Part shown: piece after piece, positions 28,249 to 36,263 of the stretch
How positions within the stretch are numbered: position 1 is the first letter of the stretch
How the letters are laid out: each line of letters begins with the position of its first letter
Source of the DNA: a gamma proteobacterium L18
GTDB lineage: Bacteria; Pseudomonadota; Gammaproteobacteria; Pseudomonadales; Pseudomonadaceae
DNA: 61,887 nt
NCBI GenBank assembly: GCA_000497835.1
Contig: KI547170.1
Location: 325,524 to 387,410 of the forward strand
Direction of reading: 5' to 3'
Translations under genes and position numbers: made by a program
The notes under the pieces: generated by a model
The model's input: only the letters and a program-made list of their open reading frames with translations
Databases searched by the model: none
What the model was told of the DNA's origin: nothing

Positions 28249-28413
28249 AGGGCAGAGCCCTGTCCTACACCGGTCGCGGCAGTTGTGTCAGTGATGCAAA
28301 GCAACCCGCCTTTGGTGCCCCTCAGATAGTCCTGCGTTGCCTACAAGAGCGGACCGCTTTGCATCACTGACACCCATTGCCCGACCGGTGTAGGACAGGG
28401 CTCTGCCCTGGAA
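28249..28413. repeat. Long palindromic element (about 165 bp)
   Basis: Outer arms are the TGTAGGACAGGGC repeat in inverted orientation (28249-28276 and 28384-28413). Inner arms are a perfect 18-bp inverted repeat, GTGTCAGTGATGCAAAGC at about 28286-28303 against its complement at about 28355-28372. The central 50 nt are unpaired. No coding capacity. A related half-element opens the window at about 20-113. Confidence 0.75.
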
Positions 28414-28427
28414 CCAGACGACGCAGA

Positions 28428-29135
28428 TCACAAGCCAGGCATAGCCTGTCGTCGCCGCCACTGGCTGAGCCGTTCCATCAGCAGCGCCGGGCTGTCCAGC
28501 CCCAGCCGGCGTGCCTGGCTGAGCAGGATCAGCGCCAATTGCGCGGTGACATAGGCATCGGCACTGGCGTTGTGACGTTCGTCCACTTGCAGGCCGAAGT
28601 GGGCGATCCAGTCGTCCAGCGAGGCTTCGCGCAGCACAGTCTGGGGGTTGAGCAGTGGGGCCAGTTCGGCGGCGTCGATAAAGCTGTGTTGCAGCCTGTA
28701 GCCCAGGGTGTCCTTGAGCGTGCGGGTCAGCATGCGCTGGTCGAACGGCGCGTGGAACGCCAGCACCGGGCTTTCGCCGACGAAGTCCATGAAGTCCAGC
28801 AAGCCATCCACGGGGTTGCGGCCGGCAGCGATGGCGTCTGGCCCCAGACCATGCAGCAGCACGCTGGGGCCGGTTTTGTGGCCGGGGCGGTGCAAGGTGC
28901 ATTCGAACTGCTGGGACAGGTCGATGGCGCCGTCTTCGATCACCACCGCGCCAATGGCCAGCACCTGGTCGCGGTTGACGTTGAGGCCAGTGGTCTCCAG
29001 GTCCAGTACCACCCAACGCTGCTGGCGCAGACTGCAGTCGCCCAATACGGCTGGGCGGCGCAGGCGTTGCACAGCCAATTGCTGCGCGGGGTTGAGGCTG
29101 GGGGCGGGCGGGCGCAGCCAGGCGAACAGGTTCAC
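28428..29135 (-). CDS. 3'-5' exonuclease, DnaQ/epsilon family
   Basis: DEDDh-type exonuclease of 235 aa, related to the proofreading subunit of DNA polymerase III but separate from it. ExoI: VVLDLETTGLN near 42-52; ExoII: VLAFHAPFDQRML; ExoIII: ERHNASADAYVTAQLAL with the catalytic H and D. The start overlaps the stop of the gene upstream (29132-29135), so it is coupled to the CBS/DUF294 protein, a common arrangement in pseudomonads. Confidence 0.9.
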   Translation of the reverse strand: MNLFAWLRPPAPSLNPAQQLAVQRLRRPAVLGDCSLRQQRWVVLDLETTGLNVNRDQVLAIGAVVIEDGAIDLSQQFECTLHRPGHKTGPSVLLHGLGPDAIAAGRNPVDGLLDFMDFVGESPVLAFHAPFDQRMLTRTLKDTLGYRLQHSFIDAAELAPLLNPQTVLREASLDDWIAHFGLQVDERHNASADAYVTAQLALILLSQARRLGLDSPALLMERLSQWRRRQAMPGL

Positions 29136-31075
29136 AGCTGGTACCTCAGGGTCAGGCTGGCCTGCAGGCGCTGGGCCTGGCGCAGGGACTCGCGCAGGAT
29201 GCGTCGATCCAGGTCGTTGAGGCTGTCGGGGTCGATGCGGTTGGACCAGGCCTGGTTGTCGCGGGTCTGGCGCTGGTGCTGCTGCATGCGCGTCTGCTGG
29301 ATGAAGTGGTAGGCCTCCTCGTAGGCGGCGCCGTCGAGCTTGTCGATCACCTGCTTGGCCACCAGCTGGCGCAGACGCTGCAGGGTGTTGGTGGCTTCGA
29401 TGCCGTTGGCCAGGGCCAGCAGCCGTGCGCCGTCGACGAAGGGCGTCAGGCCCTGGGCCTTGAGGTCCAGGGTACCGGCCTTGTCGGTGCCCTTGCGCGC
29501 CAGCACGAACTCGCGGAAGCGCCCTACCGGCGGGCGCTGGCGCAGGGCATTGTCGGCCAGCATGCGCTGGAACAGGCGGTTGTCGCCCACCTGGTCGAGC
29601 ACCTGGCGGCGCAGTTGCTGGCAGCTTTGCTCATCGCCCCACACCACGCGCAGGTCGAAGTAGATACTGGAACCCAGCAGGTTTTCCGGCGTGGCCTCGC
29701 GCACGAACGCCGCAAAGCGTCGCGCCCATTCGGCCCGTGACAGGCACAGCTCGGGGTTGCCGGCCATGATGTTGCCGCTGCACAGGGCAAAGCCGCACTG
29801 GGCCAGGTTGAGGTTGATCTGGTGGGCAATGGGCAACAGCTTGCCGCGGATTTCGGCGGCGTGGGCGGCGTCGCGGGCTTCGAAGAGGATGCCGTTGTCC
29901 TGGTCGGTGAACAGCGTCTGTTCCTGACGGCCTTCGCTGCCGAAGCACAACCAGCTGAAGGGCACGCCGGGGTCGCCCTTTTCCTGCAACACCAGCTCGA
30001 TCACCCGGCACACGGTGTGATCGTTGAGCAGGGTGATGATCTGGGTAATCTGCGTCGACGAGGCGCCGTGGGCCAGCATGCGCTCCACCAACTGGCCGAT
30101 GTCGCCGCGCAGGGTCACCAGTTGTTCAAGGCGCGCGGCATTGCGGATGGTGCGCGCCAGGTGCACCAGGTCCACCCGTTGCAGCGAGAACAGGTCTCGC
30201 TCCGAGACCACACCGCACAGGCGGCCGTCCTTGACCAGGCAGACGTGGGCGATGTGCCGTTCGGTCATGGCGATGGCGGCGTCGAAGGCGCTGGCATCGG
30301 GGCTGAGGTAAAACGGTTCGGCGATCATGTGCCGGGCGATGGGCTGGTTGAAGTCGGCATCGACGCTGGCCACCACCTGGCGCAGGTCGCGCAGGGTGAA
30401 GATGCCCTGTGGGTAACGACGCTCGTCGACGATGACGATACTGCCCACCTGCTGCTCGTGCATCAGTGCCACGGCTTCGCGCACCGGCGTTTGCGCATCG
30501 CAGGTCACCGGGTGGCGCATGGCGAGCTCGCCCAGGCGGGTGTTGAGCGAATACTGGGTGCCCAGGGTTTCCGCAGCACGCCGCTGCACTTGCAGGTTGA
30601 CCTGGTCCAGCAGGCTGCTGACGCCGCGCAGGGCGAAATCGCGGAACGGCGCCGACAGGGCGAACAGCTTGATGAACGCCGCCTTGTTCAATTGCAGGCA
30701 GAAGGTGTCCTGGGCCGCCAGGTGTTCGGTGCGTGTGGCGCGTTCGCCCAACAAGGCCGCCAGGGGGAAGCATTCGCCAGTAGCGATCTCGAAGGTGGTT
30801 TCGGTGCCACGTCGTGAGGTGTGCGGGCGTTCGCCCACCACCTGGCCCTGCTTGACGATGTAGAAGTGTTCCACCGGGCCGTCGGCGGGTTTGATGATGC
30901 TGTCGCCGGCCGCGTAGAAACGCAGTTGGCACTGCTCCACAAGATAGGCCAGGTGCGCCTGGTCCATCTGGTTGAAGGGGGCGTAGCGTTGCAAAAACTG
31001 CAGCGTCCCCTGGATGTTCTGCAGCACTGCTGTCCTGCCCGCCAGGGCGTAGGCGTCGGGTTTACTCATGTCCAT
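29132..31075 (-). CDS. Cyclic-nucleotide-binding/CBS/DUF294 nucleotidyltransferase-like protein
   Basis: Cytoplasmic protein of about 647 aa with a cNMP-binding domain (about 20-130), a CBS pair (about 165-285; PVREAVALMHEQQVGSIVIVDE and HIAHVCLVKDGRLCGVVSERDLF), the DUF294 nucleotidyltransferase-like domain with GSEGRQEQTLFTDQDNG, and its C-terminal partner domain. The GSEGR and DQD residues match the GlnD-type active site. This suggests a nucleotide-sensing protein whose substrate is unknown. The start could be Met at 31102, 31075 or 31069; AAGAAC upstream favours 31075. Confidence 0.88.
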   Translation of the reverse strand: MDMSKPDAYALAGRTAVLQNIQGTLQFLQRYAPFNQMDQAHLAYLVEQCQLRFYAAGDSIIKPADGPVEHFYIVKQGQVVGERPHTSRRGTETTFEIATGECFPLAALLGERATRTEHLAAQDTFCLQLNKAAFIKLFALSAPFRDFALRGVSSLLDQVNLQVQRRAAETLGTQYSLNTRLGELAMRHPVTCDAQTPVREAVALMHEQQVGSIVIVDERRYPQGIFTLRDLRQVVASVDADFNQPIARHMIAEPFYLSPDASAFDAAIAMTERHIAHVCLVKDGRLCGVVSERDLFSLQRVDLVHLARTIRNAARLEQLVTLRGDIGQLVERMLAHGASSTQITQIITLLNDHTVCRVIELVLQEKGDPGVPFSWLCFGSEGRQEQTLFTDQDNGILFEARDAAHAAEIRGKLLPIAHQINLNLAQCGFALCSGNIMAGNPELCLSRAEWARRFAAFVREATPENLLGSSIYFDLRVVWGDEQSCQQLRRQVLDQVGDNRLFQRMLADNALRQRPPVGRFREFVLARKGTDKAGTLDLKAQGLTPFVDGARLLALANGIEATNTLQRLRQLVAKQVIDKLDGAAYEEAYHFIQQTRMQQHQRQTRDNQAWSNRIDPDSLNDLDRRILRESLRQAQRLQASLTLRYQL

Positions 31076-31224
31076 GACCGCTTTGTTCTTATAGCTGGAC
31101 ATGGTCGGCCTGATGGGCCGGTGAGCCCATTGGACGTAAGTCTAAAAAAAATGCTTCAACTGGATCTCATTCCTCGACATCATGCTGGTCTTCACGTGAC
31201 GACCCGACGAAGTGCACAGGTAAA

Positions 31225-31284
31225 GCCTCTCGTCTGCGGTCTCAACTGGATGTGGAACGTCCGGTTTTCCCTTTGATGAGAGGC
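31225..31284 (+). promoter_or_regulatory. Leader hairpin covering the ribosome site of the response regulator
   Basis: GCCTCTCGTC (31225-31234) pairs with GATGAGAGGC (31275-31284, one G-U), which includes the Shine-Dalgarno bases of the gene at 31287. Inside it, AACTGGA (31244-31250) pairs with TCCGGTT (31260-31266), leaving a loop with GTGGAAC. A masked ribosome site with a GGA in a loop is the usual look of an RsmA/CsrA target. Function is inferred. Confidence 0.4.
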
Positions 31285-31286
31285 GT

Positions 31287-31730
31287 ATGTCCGATCACGA
31301 TATTTTGAGCGATGCCGAGCGCGAGGCACTGAGTGCTGTCATGCAGGTGCCGGATCTGCCCCCTCAACAGGCGTTGATTGTCGATGACGATCAGGTTTCA
31401 CGGGAGTTGCTGGCTGAAATTCTCGGCTTGCAGGGGATTCCCTGCCTGACCGCCGCCAGTGCCACGGAAGCACTGAACATGCTCGCCTCCAACAAAAGCA
31501 TTGGCCTGCTGGTGACTGACCTGCGCATGGCGCCGCATACCGGCCTGGACCTGATTCGTGATGTGCGCAAATCCGACCGCGCGGCCATGCCGATCATCAT
31601 CATGTCCGGGGATGCGGGGGTGAAGGATGCGATTGCGGCGATGCACTTGAGCGTGGTGGATTTCCTGCTCAAGCCGATTGATACCCAGCATCTGGTGCAG
31701 TTGGCCAGGAAGGAGCTGGGGCTGGAATAG
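31287..31730 (+). CDS. Single-domain response regulator
   Basis: A 147-aa protein of one receiver domain with a 27-residue N-terminal extension and no output domain. Acidic pocket DDD at 33-35, phospho-acceptor D78 in LLVTDLRMAPHTG, S107 in MSGDAG, and K129 in FLLKPID. It must act by contacting another protein. No kinase lies nearby. Its leader can fold over the ribosome site. It is divergent from the CBS/DUF294 gene and convergent with glcB. Confidence 0.9.
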   Translation: MSDHDILSDAEREALSAVMQVPDLPPQQALIVDDDQVSRELLAEILGLQGIPCLTAASATEALNMLASNKSIGLLVTDLRMAPHTGLDLIRDVRKSDRAAMPIIIMSGDAGVKDAIAAMHLSVVDFLLKPIDTQHLVQLARKELGLE

Positions 31731-31742
31731 CTGCCCCCTCCT

Positions 31743-31832
31743 TGTGGGACCGGGCGAAGCTCGGGAAGAGGGCACCGCGGAGTGTCATATGCTCCACGGT
31801 GTCTGATTCCCGAGCTTCGCCCGGTCCCACAG
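31743..31832. repeat. REP pair, 'GTGGGACCGGGCGAAGC' family
   Basis: Inverted copies with nearly identical arms, between the convergent response regulator and glcB. The second pair of this family in the window (the other is 22571-22652). Confidence 0.85.
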
Positions 31833-31849
31833 AGGGATGCGGGGGACGC

Positions 31850-34027
31850 TTACAACCCGTTGCGGGCCTTGAACTCGCGGCGTTTGCGGTGCAGCACCGG
31901 CTCGGTGTAGCCGTTGGGCTGCTTGGCACCCTCGATCACCAGTTCAACCGCCGCCTGGAAGGCGATGTTGCTGTCGAAGTCCGGTGCCAGCGGGCGGTAC
32001 AGCGGGTCGTTGGCGTTCTGGCGGTCCACCACCGGCGCCATGCGCTTGAGGCTTTCCAGAATCTGCGCCTGAGTCGCGATGCCGTGGCGCAGCCAGTTGG
32101 CCAGTAGCTGGCTGGAGATGCGCAGGGTAGCGCGGTCTTCCATCAGGCCCACGTCGTGGATGTCCGGCACCTTCGAGCACCCCACGCCCTGGTCGATCCA
32201 GCGCACCACGTAACCCAGAATGCCCTGGCTGTTGTTGTCCAGTTCGTTCTGGATTTCTTCGGCCGACCAGTTGGTGTCCTTGGCCAGCGGGATGGTCAGG
32301 ATATCGTCTACCGAAGCTGGTGCACGCTTGGCCAGTTCGGCCTGGCGGGCGAACACGTCGACCTTGTGGTAGTGCAGCGCGTGTAGCGCGGCGGCGGTCG
32401 GCGACGGCACCCAGGCGGTATTCGCGCCGGCCAGCGGGTGGGCGATCTTCTGCTCCAGCATGGCGGCCATCAGGTCGGGCATGGCCCACATGCCCTTGCC
32501 GATCTGCGCGCGGCCTTGCAGGCCGGTTTTCAGGCCGATGTCGACGTTGGAGTTCTCGTAGGCACCGATCCATTTCTCGGCTTTCATGGCAGCCTTGCGC
32601 ACCACGGCGCCGGCTTCCATGGAGGTGTGGATCTCGTCGCCGGTACGGTCCAGGAAGCCGGTGTTGATGAACACCACGCGTTCGCTGGCGGCCTGGATGC
32701 AGGCCTTGAGGTTGACCGTGGTACGGCGCTCCTCGTCCATGATGCCGACCTTGAGGGTGTTGCGGGCCAGGCCCAGCACGTCTTCAATGCGGCCGAACAG
32801 TTCGTTGGTGAACGCGGCTTCTTCCGGGCCGTGCATCTTCGGTTTGACGATGTACACGGAGCCGGTGCGGCTGTTCTTGCGGCTGCTGCCGCCGTTCAGG
32901 CTGTGGATCGCGCCCAGGCTGGTGACCAGCCCGTCGAGGATGCCTTCCGGCACTTCGTTGCCCTGGGCATCGAGGATGGCGTCGATGGTCATCAGGTGGC
33001 CGACGTTGCGCACGAACAGCAGCGAGCGGCCGTGCAGCTTCACTTCACCGCCATTGGGGGCGCTGTAGTGGCGGTCCGGGTTCATGGTGCGGGTGAAGGT
33101 GGTGCCGCCCTTGGCCACTTCCTCGGCCAGGTCGCCCTTCATCAGGCCCAGCCAGTTGCGGTAGATCACCACCTTGTCGTCGGCGTCCACGGCGGCAACC
33201 GAGTCTTCACAGTCCATGATGGTGGTCAGGGCCGCTTCCATCAGCAGGTCCTTGACCCCGGCGGCGTCGGTCTGCCCGACCGGGCTTTGCGCATCGATCT
33301 GGATTTCGAAGTGCAGGCCGTTGTTTTTCAGCAGCACGGCAGTCGGCGCGTTGGCGTCGCCCTGGTAGCCGATCAGCTGCGCATCGTCGCGCAGGCCGCT
33401 GTTGCTGCCGCCCTTGAGGCTGACCACCAGCTTGCCGTCGACGATTTTGTAGCCGGTGGAGTCCACGTGGGAACCAGCCGCCAGTGGGGTGGCTTCATCC
33501 AGGAACGCGCGGGCGAAGGCGATGACCTTGTCGCCACGGACCTTGTTGTAGCCCTTGCCTTTCTCGGCGCCGCCTTCTTCGCTGATGGCGTCGGTGCCGT
33601 ACAGCGCGTCGTACAGCGAGCCCCAGCGGGCGTTGGAGGCGTTGAGGGCAAAGCGGGCGTTCATCACCGGCACCACCAGTTGCGGGCCGGCCATGTGGGC
33701 AATTTCTTCGTCGACGTTTTGCGTCGTGGCCTGGAAGTCCGCCGCTTCTGGCAGCAGATAACCGATTTCCTGCAGGAAGGCCTTGTAAGCCGGGGCGTCA
33801 TGAGCCTGACCCTGGCGTGCCTGGTGCCAGCCATCGATCTTGGCTTGCAGGGCGTCACGTTTGGCCAGTAGCGCTTTGTTCTTTGGAGCGAGGTCGTTGA
33901 TGATCTTTTCCGCCCCGGCCCAGAACTGTTCGGCGTTGAGGCCGGTTCCGGGGATGGCTTCGTTGTTCACGAAGTCGAACAGGACTTTGGCGACCTGAAG
34001 GCCACCGACTTGAACGTGTTCAGTCAT
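31850..34027 (-). CDS. glcB: Malate synthase G
   Basis: Cytosolic enzyme (725 aa, full family length) condensing glyoxylate with acetyl-CoA to malate, used on acetate, fatty acids and glycolate. It shows [26 protein letters not shown] near the N-terminus, [28 protein letters not shown] [15 protein letters not shown], and [16 protein letters not shown] start at 34027 (MTEHVQVGG) with GTGAGG upstream; four residues of open frame lie before it. An inverted repeat resembling RccR sites lies 163 nt upstream. Confidence 0.97.
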   Translation of the reverse strand: MTEHVQVGGLQVAKVLFDFVNNEAIPGTGLNAEQFWAGAEKIINDLAPKNKALLAKRDALQAKIDGWHQARQGQAHDAPAYKAFLQEIGYLLPEAADFQATTQNVDEEIAHMAGPQLVVPVMNARFALNASNARWGSLYDALYGTDAISEEGGAEKGKGYNKVRGDKVIAFARAFLDEATPLAAGSHVDSTGYKIVDGKLVVSLKGGSNSGLRDDAQLIGYQGDANAPTAVLLKNNGLHFEIQIDAQSPVGQTDAAGVKDLLMEAALTTIMDCEDSVAAVDADDKVVIYRNWLGLMKGDLAEEVAKGGTTFTRTMNPDRHYSAPNGGEVKLHGRSLLFVRNVGHLMTIDAILDAQGNEVPEGILDGLVTSLGAIHSLNGGSSRKNSRTGSVYIVKPKMHGPEEAAFTNELFGRIEDVLGLARNTLKVGIMDEERRTTVNLKACIQAASERVVFINTGFLDRTGDEIHTSMEAGAVVRKAAMKAEKWIGAYENSNVDIGLKTGLQGRAQIGKGMWAMPDLMAAMLEQKIAHPLAGANTAWVPSPTAAALHALHYHKVDVFARQAELAKRAPASVDDILTIPLAKDTNWSAEEIQNELDNNSQGILGYVVRWIDQGVGCSKVPDIHDVGLMEDRATLRISSQLLANWLRHGIATQAQILESLKRMAPVVDRQNANDPLYRPLAPDFDSNIAFQAAVELVIEGAKQPNGYTEPVLHRKRREFKARNGL

Positions 34028-34189
34028 TGCTTGCCTCACTCTGCTCAGCTATTCAGCTCTTGTATTAAAGCCTGTAGCGCTTCTCTAAATACGCTGCCAG
34101 AACGTGCCCTGACGGGCGGCTGGGCAACGCCGCAGGCACTGGCCCGCGGCTTTACGTATTTTCACAGGCGCCTCGGCAGACATCGATTG

Positions 34190-34227
34190 TCATTATGTAG
34201 TCCGCGCTGCGGCATACTACATGATGA
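34190..34227. promoter_or_regulatory. TGTAGT-N14-ACTACA inverted repeat upstream of glcB
   Basis: TCATTATGTAGT (34190-34201) and ACTACATGATGA (34216-34227) are inverted over 12 bp with one mismatch. The core half-sites TGTAGT and ACTACA are those I recall for RccR, the KDPG-responsive regulator of glcB and other carbon genes in Pseudomonas (recalled spacing 15-16; here 14). The rest of the 34028-34525 gap holds an A/T-rich promoter-like stretch, a second palindrome and a REP pair. Confidence 0.55.
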
Positions 34228-34327
34228 GTTGCGGTTGTGAAAATCAGACTAAATACGTCGATCCGCGACCGATTTTGGACTGCCGGTCACAGTACGAATC
34301 GTATGTTCTCAAAACTTAAGGCAATTG

Positions 34328-34345
34328 TTCCAGATAAATCTGGAA
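34328..34345. promoter_or_regulatory. Perfect palindrome TTCCAGAT-AA-ATCTGGAA
   Basis: An 8-bp perfect inverted repeat with a 2-nt centre in the glcB/gcvR-like intergenic space. Possible operator, or a weak hairpin; no known regulator assigned. Confidence 0.3.
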
Positions 34346-34390
34346 ACAGTACACACCTTTCATTCTGTCACCTGTCGATCGCGGCGTCTG

Positions 34391-34450
34391 CATCGCGGCC
34401 AAGGCCGGCTCCTACCACGACCGCGCAGGAGCCGGCCTTGGCCGCGATGC
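34391..34450. repeat. REP pair, 'GTAGGAGCCGGCC' family
   Basis: CATCGCGGCCAAGGCCGGC and inverted CAGGAGCCGGCCTTGGCCG with a short centre, 76 nt before the next start codon. Confidence 0.85.
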
Positions 34451-34525
34451 CGACGACGCCGGTTTGAAGACAGGCGCTGTTGCGAGTTGCCTATACTCAA
34501 CCGACCACAACAAGAGGGCGCCAGC

Positions 34526-35044
34526 GTGGAGCACTTAGTATTGACGGTTTTTGCCCCGGACAAGCCCGGGCAGGTCGAACGGATCGCCCAATGCGTGGCC
34601 GACCACAACGGTAACTGGCTGGACAGCCGCATGTCGCGACTGGCCGGTCAGTTCGCTGGCATTCTGCGGGTGGCGGTGCCGGCGGAAAATCATGACGAAC
34701 TGGTAGACGCGTTGATAGCACTGTCGACCCGCGGCATCCGCGTGCTGATCGCCGAAACCGGTGTGGAGCAAAGCTGCACCTGGAAGCCCATCGCCATGGA
34801 ACTGGTGGGCAACGACCGCCCGGGCATCGTGCGCGACATCACCCGCCTGCTGGCCGAGCAGGGCGTGAACGTGGAACGGCTGGTGACCGACGTGCGCCCG
34901 GCGCCCATGAGCAGCGAGCCGTTGTTCCATGCCGAGGCGGTGCTGGGCCTGCCGCTGACGCTGTCGCTGGATCAACTGCAGCAGCGTCTGGAAGCCTTGG
35001 CCGATGACCTGATGGTGGAATTGGTGCTGCGTACCGAGGCTTGA
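34526..35044 (+). CDS. GcvR-like ACT-domain regulator
   Basis: A 172-aa cytoplasmic protein made of two ACT domains: LVLTVFAPDKPGQVERIAQCVADHNGNW at 4-31 and AMELVGNDRPGIVRDITRLLAEQGVNVE at about 91-118. Same layout as GcvR, which binds GcvA and represses the glycine cleavage genes in E. coli. Whether it does so in Pseudomonas is not shown by sequence. The start is GTG at 34526 after AGAGGG. Confidence 0.85.
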   Translation: MEHLVLTVFAPDKPGQVERIAQCVADHNGNWLDSRMSRLAGQFAGILRVAVPAENHDELVDALIALSTRGIRVLIAETGVEQSCTWKPIAMELVGNDRPGIVRDITRLLAEQGVNVERLVTDVRPAPMSSEPLFHAEAVLGLPLTLSLDQLQQRLEALADDLMVELVLRTEA

Positions 35045-35073
35045 AAGTTGTTCATGTTTATCTTGCACCTGCC

Positions 35074-35082
35074 TGTGGATAA
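35074..35082. promoter_or_regulatory. Perfect DnaA box
   Basis: TGTGGATAA, the exact complement of the consensus TTATCCACA. A second perfect copy lies 112 nt further on. Confidence 0.45.
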
Positions 35083-35185
35083 GCTGGGGGAACACCGCGC
35101 AGACGCCCGCCGGCCGGGCTTCTCCGGCATGTGGCTAAAAAACGAGCAATTTCAGGGGCTTGTGCACAAACGGCGGGGATCGAGC

Positions 35186-35194
35186 TGTGGATAA
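35186..35194. promoter_or_regulatory. Perfect DnaA box
   Basis: Second TGTGGATAA in the same orientation, in the same gene-free gap, near TTGTGCACAA at 35160-35169. May bind DnaA away from the origin, or occur by chance. Confidence 0.45.
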
Positions 35195-35210
35195 CCTTGG
35201 GGTAGTCCGT

Positions 35211-35243
35211 TGCAGGCCACGAGAACCGTGGCCTGCAGAGTTT
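35211..35243 (+). terminator. Strong terminator between the GcvR-like gene and rarD
   Basis: TGCAGGCCACG-AGAAC-CGTGGCCTGCA, a perfect 11-bp stem with a 5-nt loop, then GAGTTTT and a further T run. Located between convergent genes. Confidence 0.85.
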
Positions 35244-35257
35244 TGAGCGTTTTTTGA

Positions 35258-36145
35258 TCAGCTTTTTCGGCGCATTGTGACGATGGCGTCCAGGCTGTAG
35301 ATAACCAGACCCGCCCAGATAAAGGCGAAGGCCACCAGCGCATTGGCGGTCAATGGCTCGTGGTATTTGAACACCGCCAGCAACAGCACCAGCGTGGGCG
35401 CCAGGTATTGCAGGAAGCCCAGTGTGGTGTAGGGCAGGTGGCGGGCGGCGGCGTTGAAGCTGACCAGCGGTACCAGGGTGATGGGCCCTGCGGCCAGCAG
35501 CCAGAGGCCATCGGTGGTCAGCCAGAACTCAGGCTGCGCGCTGGGCACGCCCGGGTGGAACGCCAGCCAGCCCAGCGCCAGGGGCACCAGCAGCCAGGTT
35601 TCCACCACCAGGCCGGGCAGGGCGGCCACGGGCGCCTGCTTGCGGATCAGGCCGTAGAAACCGAACGTCAGCGCCAGCGCCAGCGAAACCCAGGGCAGGC
35701 TGCCCACTTGCCACACCTGCTGGGCCACGCCGGCAGCGGCCAGGCCCACGGCCAGCCATTGCAGGCGGCGCAGGCGTTCACCCAGCAACAGCATGCCCAG
35801 CAGCACGTTCACCAGCGGGTTGATGTAGTAGCCCAGGCTGGCTTCCACCATGCGCCCGTTGTTGACCGCCCACACATAGATCAGCCAGTTGGCGGCAATC
35901 AGCGCCCCGCTGCCTGCCAGGATGCCCAGGCGGTGCGGATTGTCGCGCAGGTCGCGCCACCAGCCGGGGTGTTTCCAGGCGGCCAGCAGCAGCGAGCCGA
36001 ACAACGCCGACCACAGCACGCGGCTGACAATGATTTCCAGGGCGGGGACACTCTCGATGGCCTTGAAGTAGAGCGGGAACAGTCCCCAGCAGGTGTAGGC
36101 CGTCAGGCCCAGCAGGTACCCGCGGCGCGGGTTGGCGGCTTGCAT
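35258..36145 (-). CDS. rarD: EamA-family transporter RarD
   Basis: Inner-membrane protein of 295 aa with about ten hydrophobic helices in two EamA repeats. The N-terminus RRGYLLGLTAYTCWGLFPLYFK is typical of RarD, as are VSRVLWSALFGSLLLAA and WLIYVWAVNNGRMVEASLGYYINPLVNVLLGML. Linked to chloramphenicol tolerance in some species; its natural substrate is unknown. It starts at 36145; a heptad repeat patch separates it from srkA. Confidence 0.93.
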   Translation of the reverse strand: MQAANPRRGYLLGLTAYTCWGLFPLYFKAIESVPALEIIVSRVLWSALFGSLLLAAWKHPGWWRDLRDNPHRLGILAGSGALIAANWLIYVWAVNNGRMVEASLGYYINPLVNVLLGMLLLGERLRRLQWLAVGLAAAGVAQQVWQVGSLPWVSLALALTFGFYGLIRKQAPVAALPGLVVETWLLVPLALGWLAFHPGVPSAQPEFWLTTDGLWLLAAGPITLVPLVSFNAAARHLPYTTLGFLQYLAPTLVLLLAVFKYHEPLTANALVAFAFIWAGLVIYSLDAIVTMRRKS

Positions 36146-36166
36146 GCAGCATCCTTAGCAGAGGGG

Positions 36167-36262
36167 CAGCTTCAAGCTTCAAGTTTCAAGCTTCAAGCTG
36201 CAAGTAAAGGCGGATCGCGGTGTGTTTTAGCTTGCAGCTTAAAGCTTGAAGCTTGCAGCTGC
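36167..36262. repeat. CTTCAAG heptad repeat and inverted counterpart
   Basis: GCTTCAAGCTTCAAG-type heptads repeat about five times at 36167-36204; the complementary AGCTTGCAGCTTAAAGC array follows at 36229-36262. The two arrays can pair into a long imperfect hairpin between srkA and rarD. Confidence 0.7.
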
Positions 36263-36263
36263 T

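Noticed and set aside
28249..28413. Insertion sequence or transposase remnant
   Set aside because: No reading frame with transposase motifs and no flanking duplication that I can see; described instead as a palindromic repeat.
36167..36262. CRISPR-like repeat array
   Set aside because: Units are only seven bases, contiguous, without spacers, and no cas genes occur.
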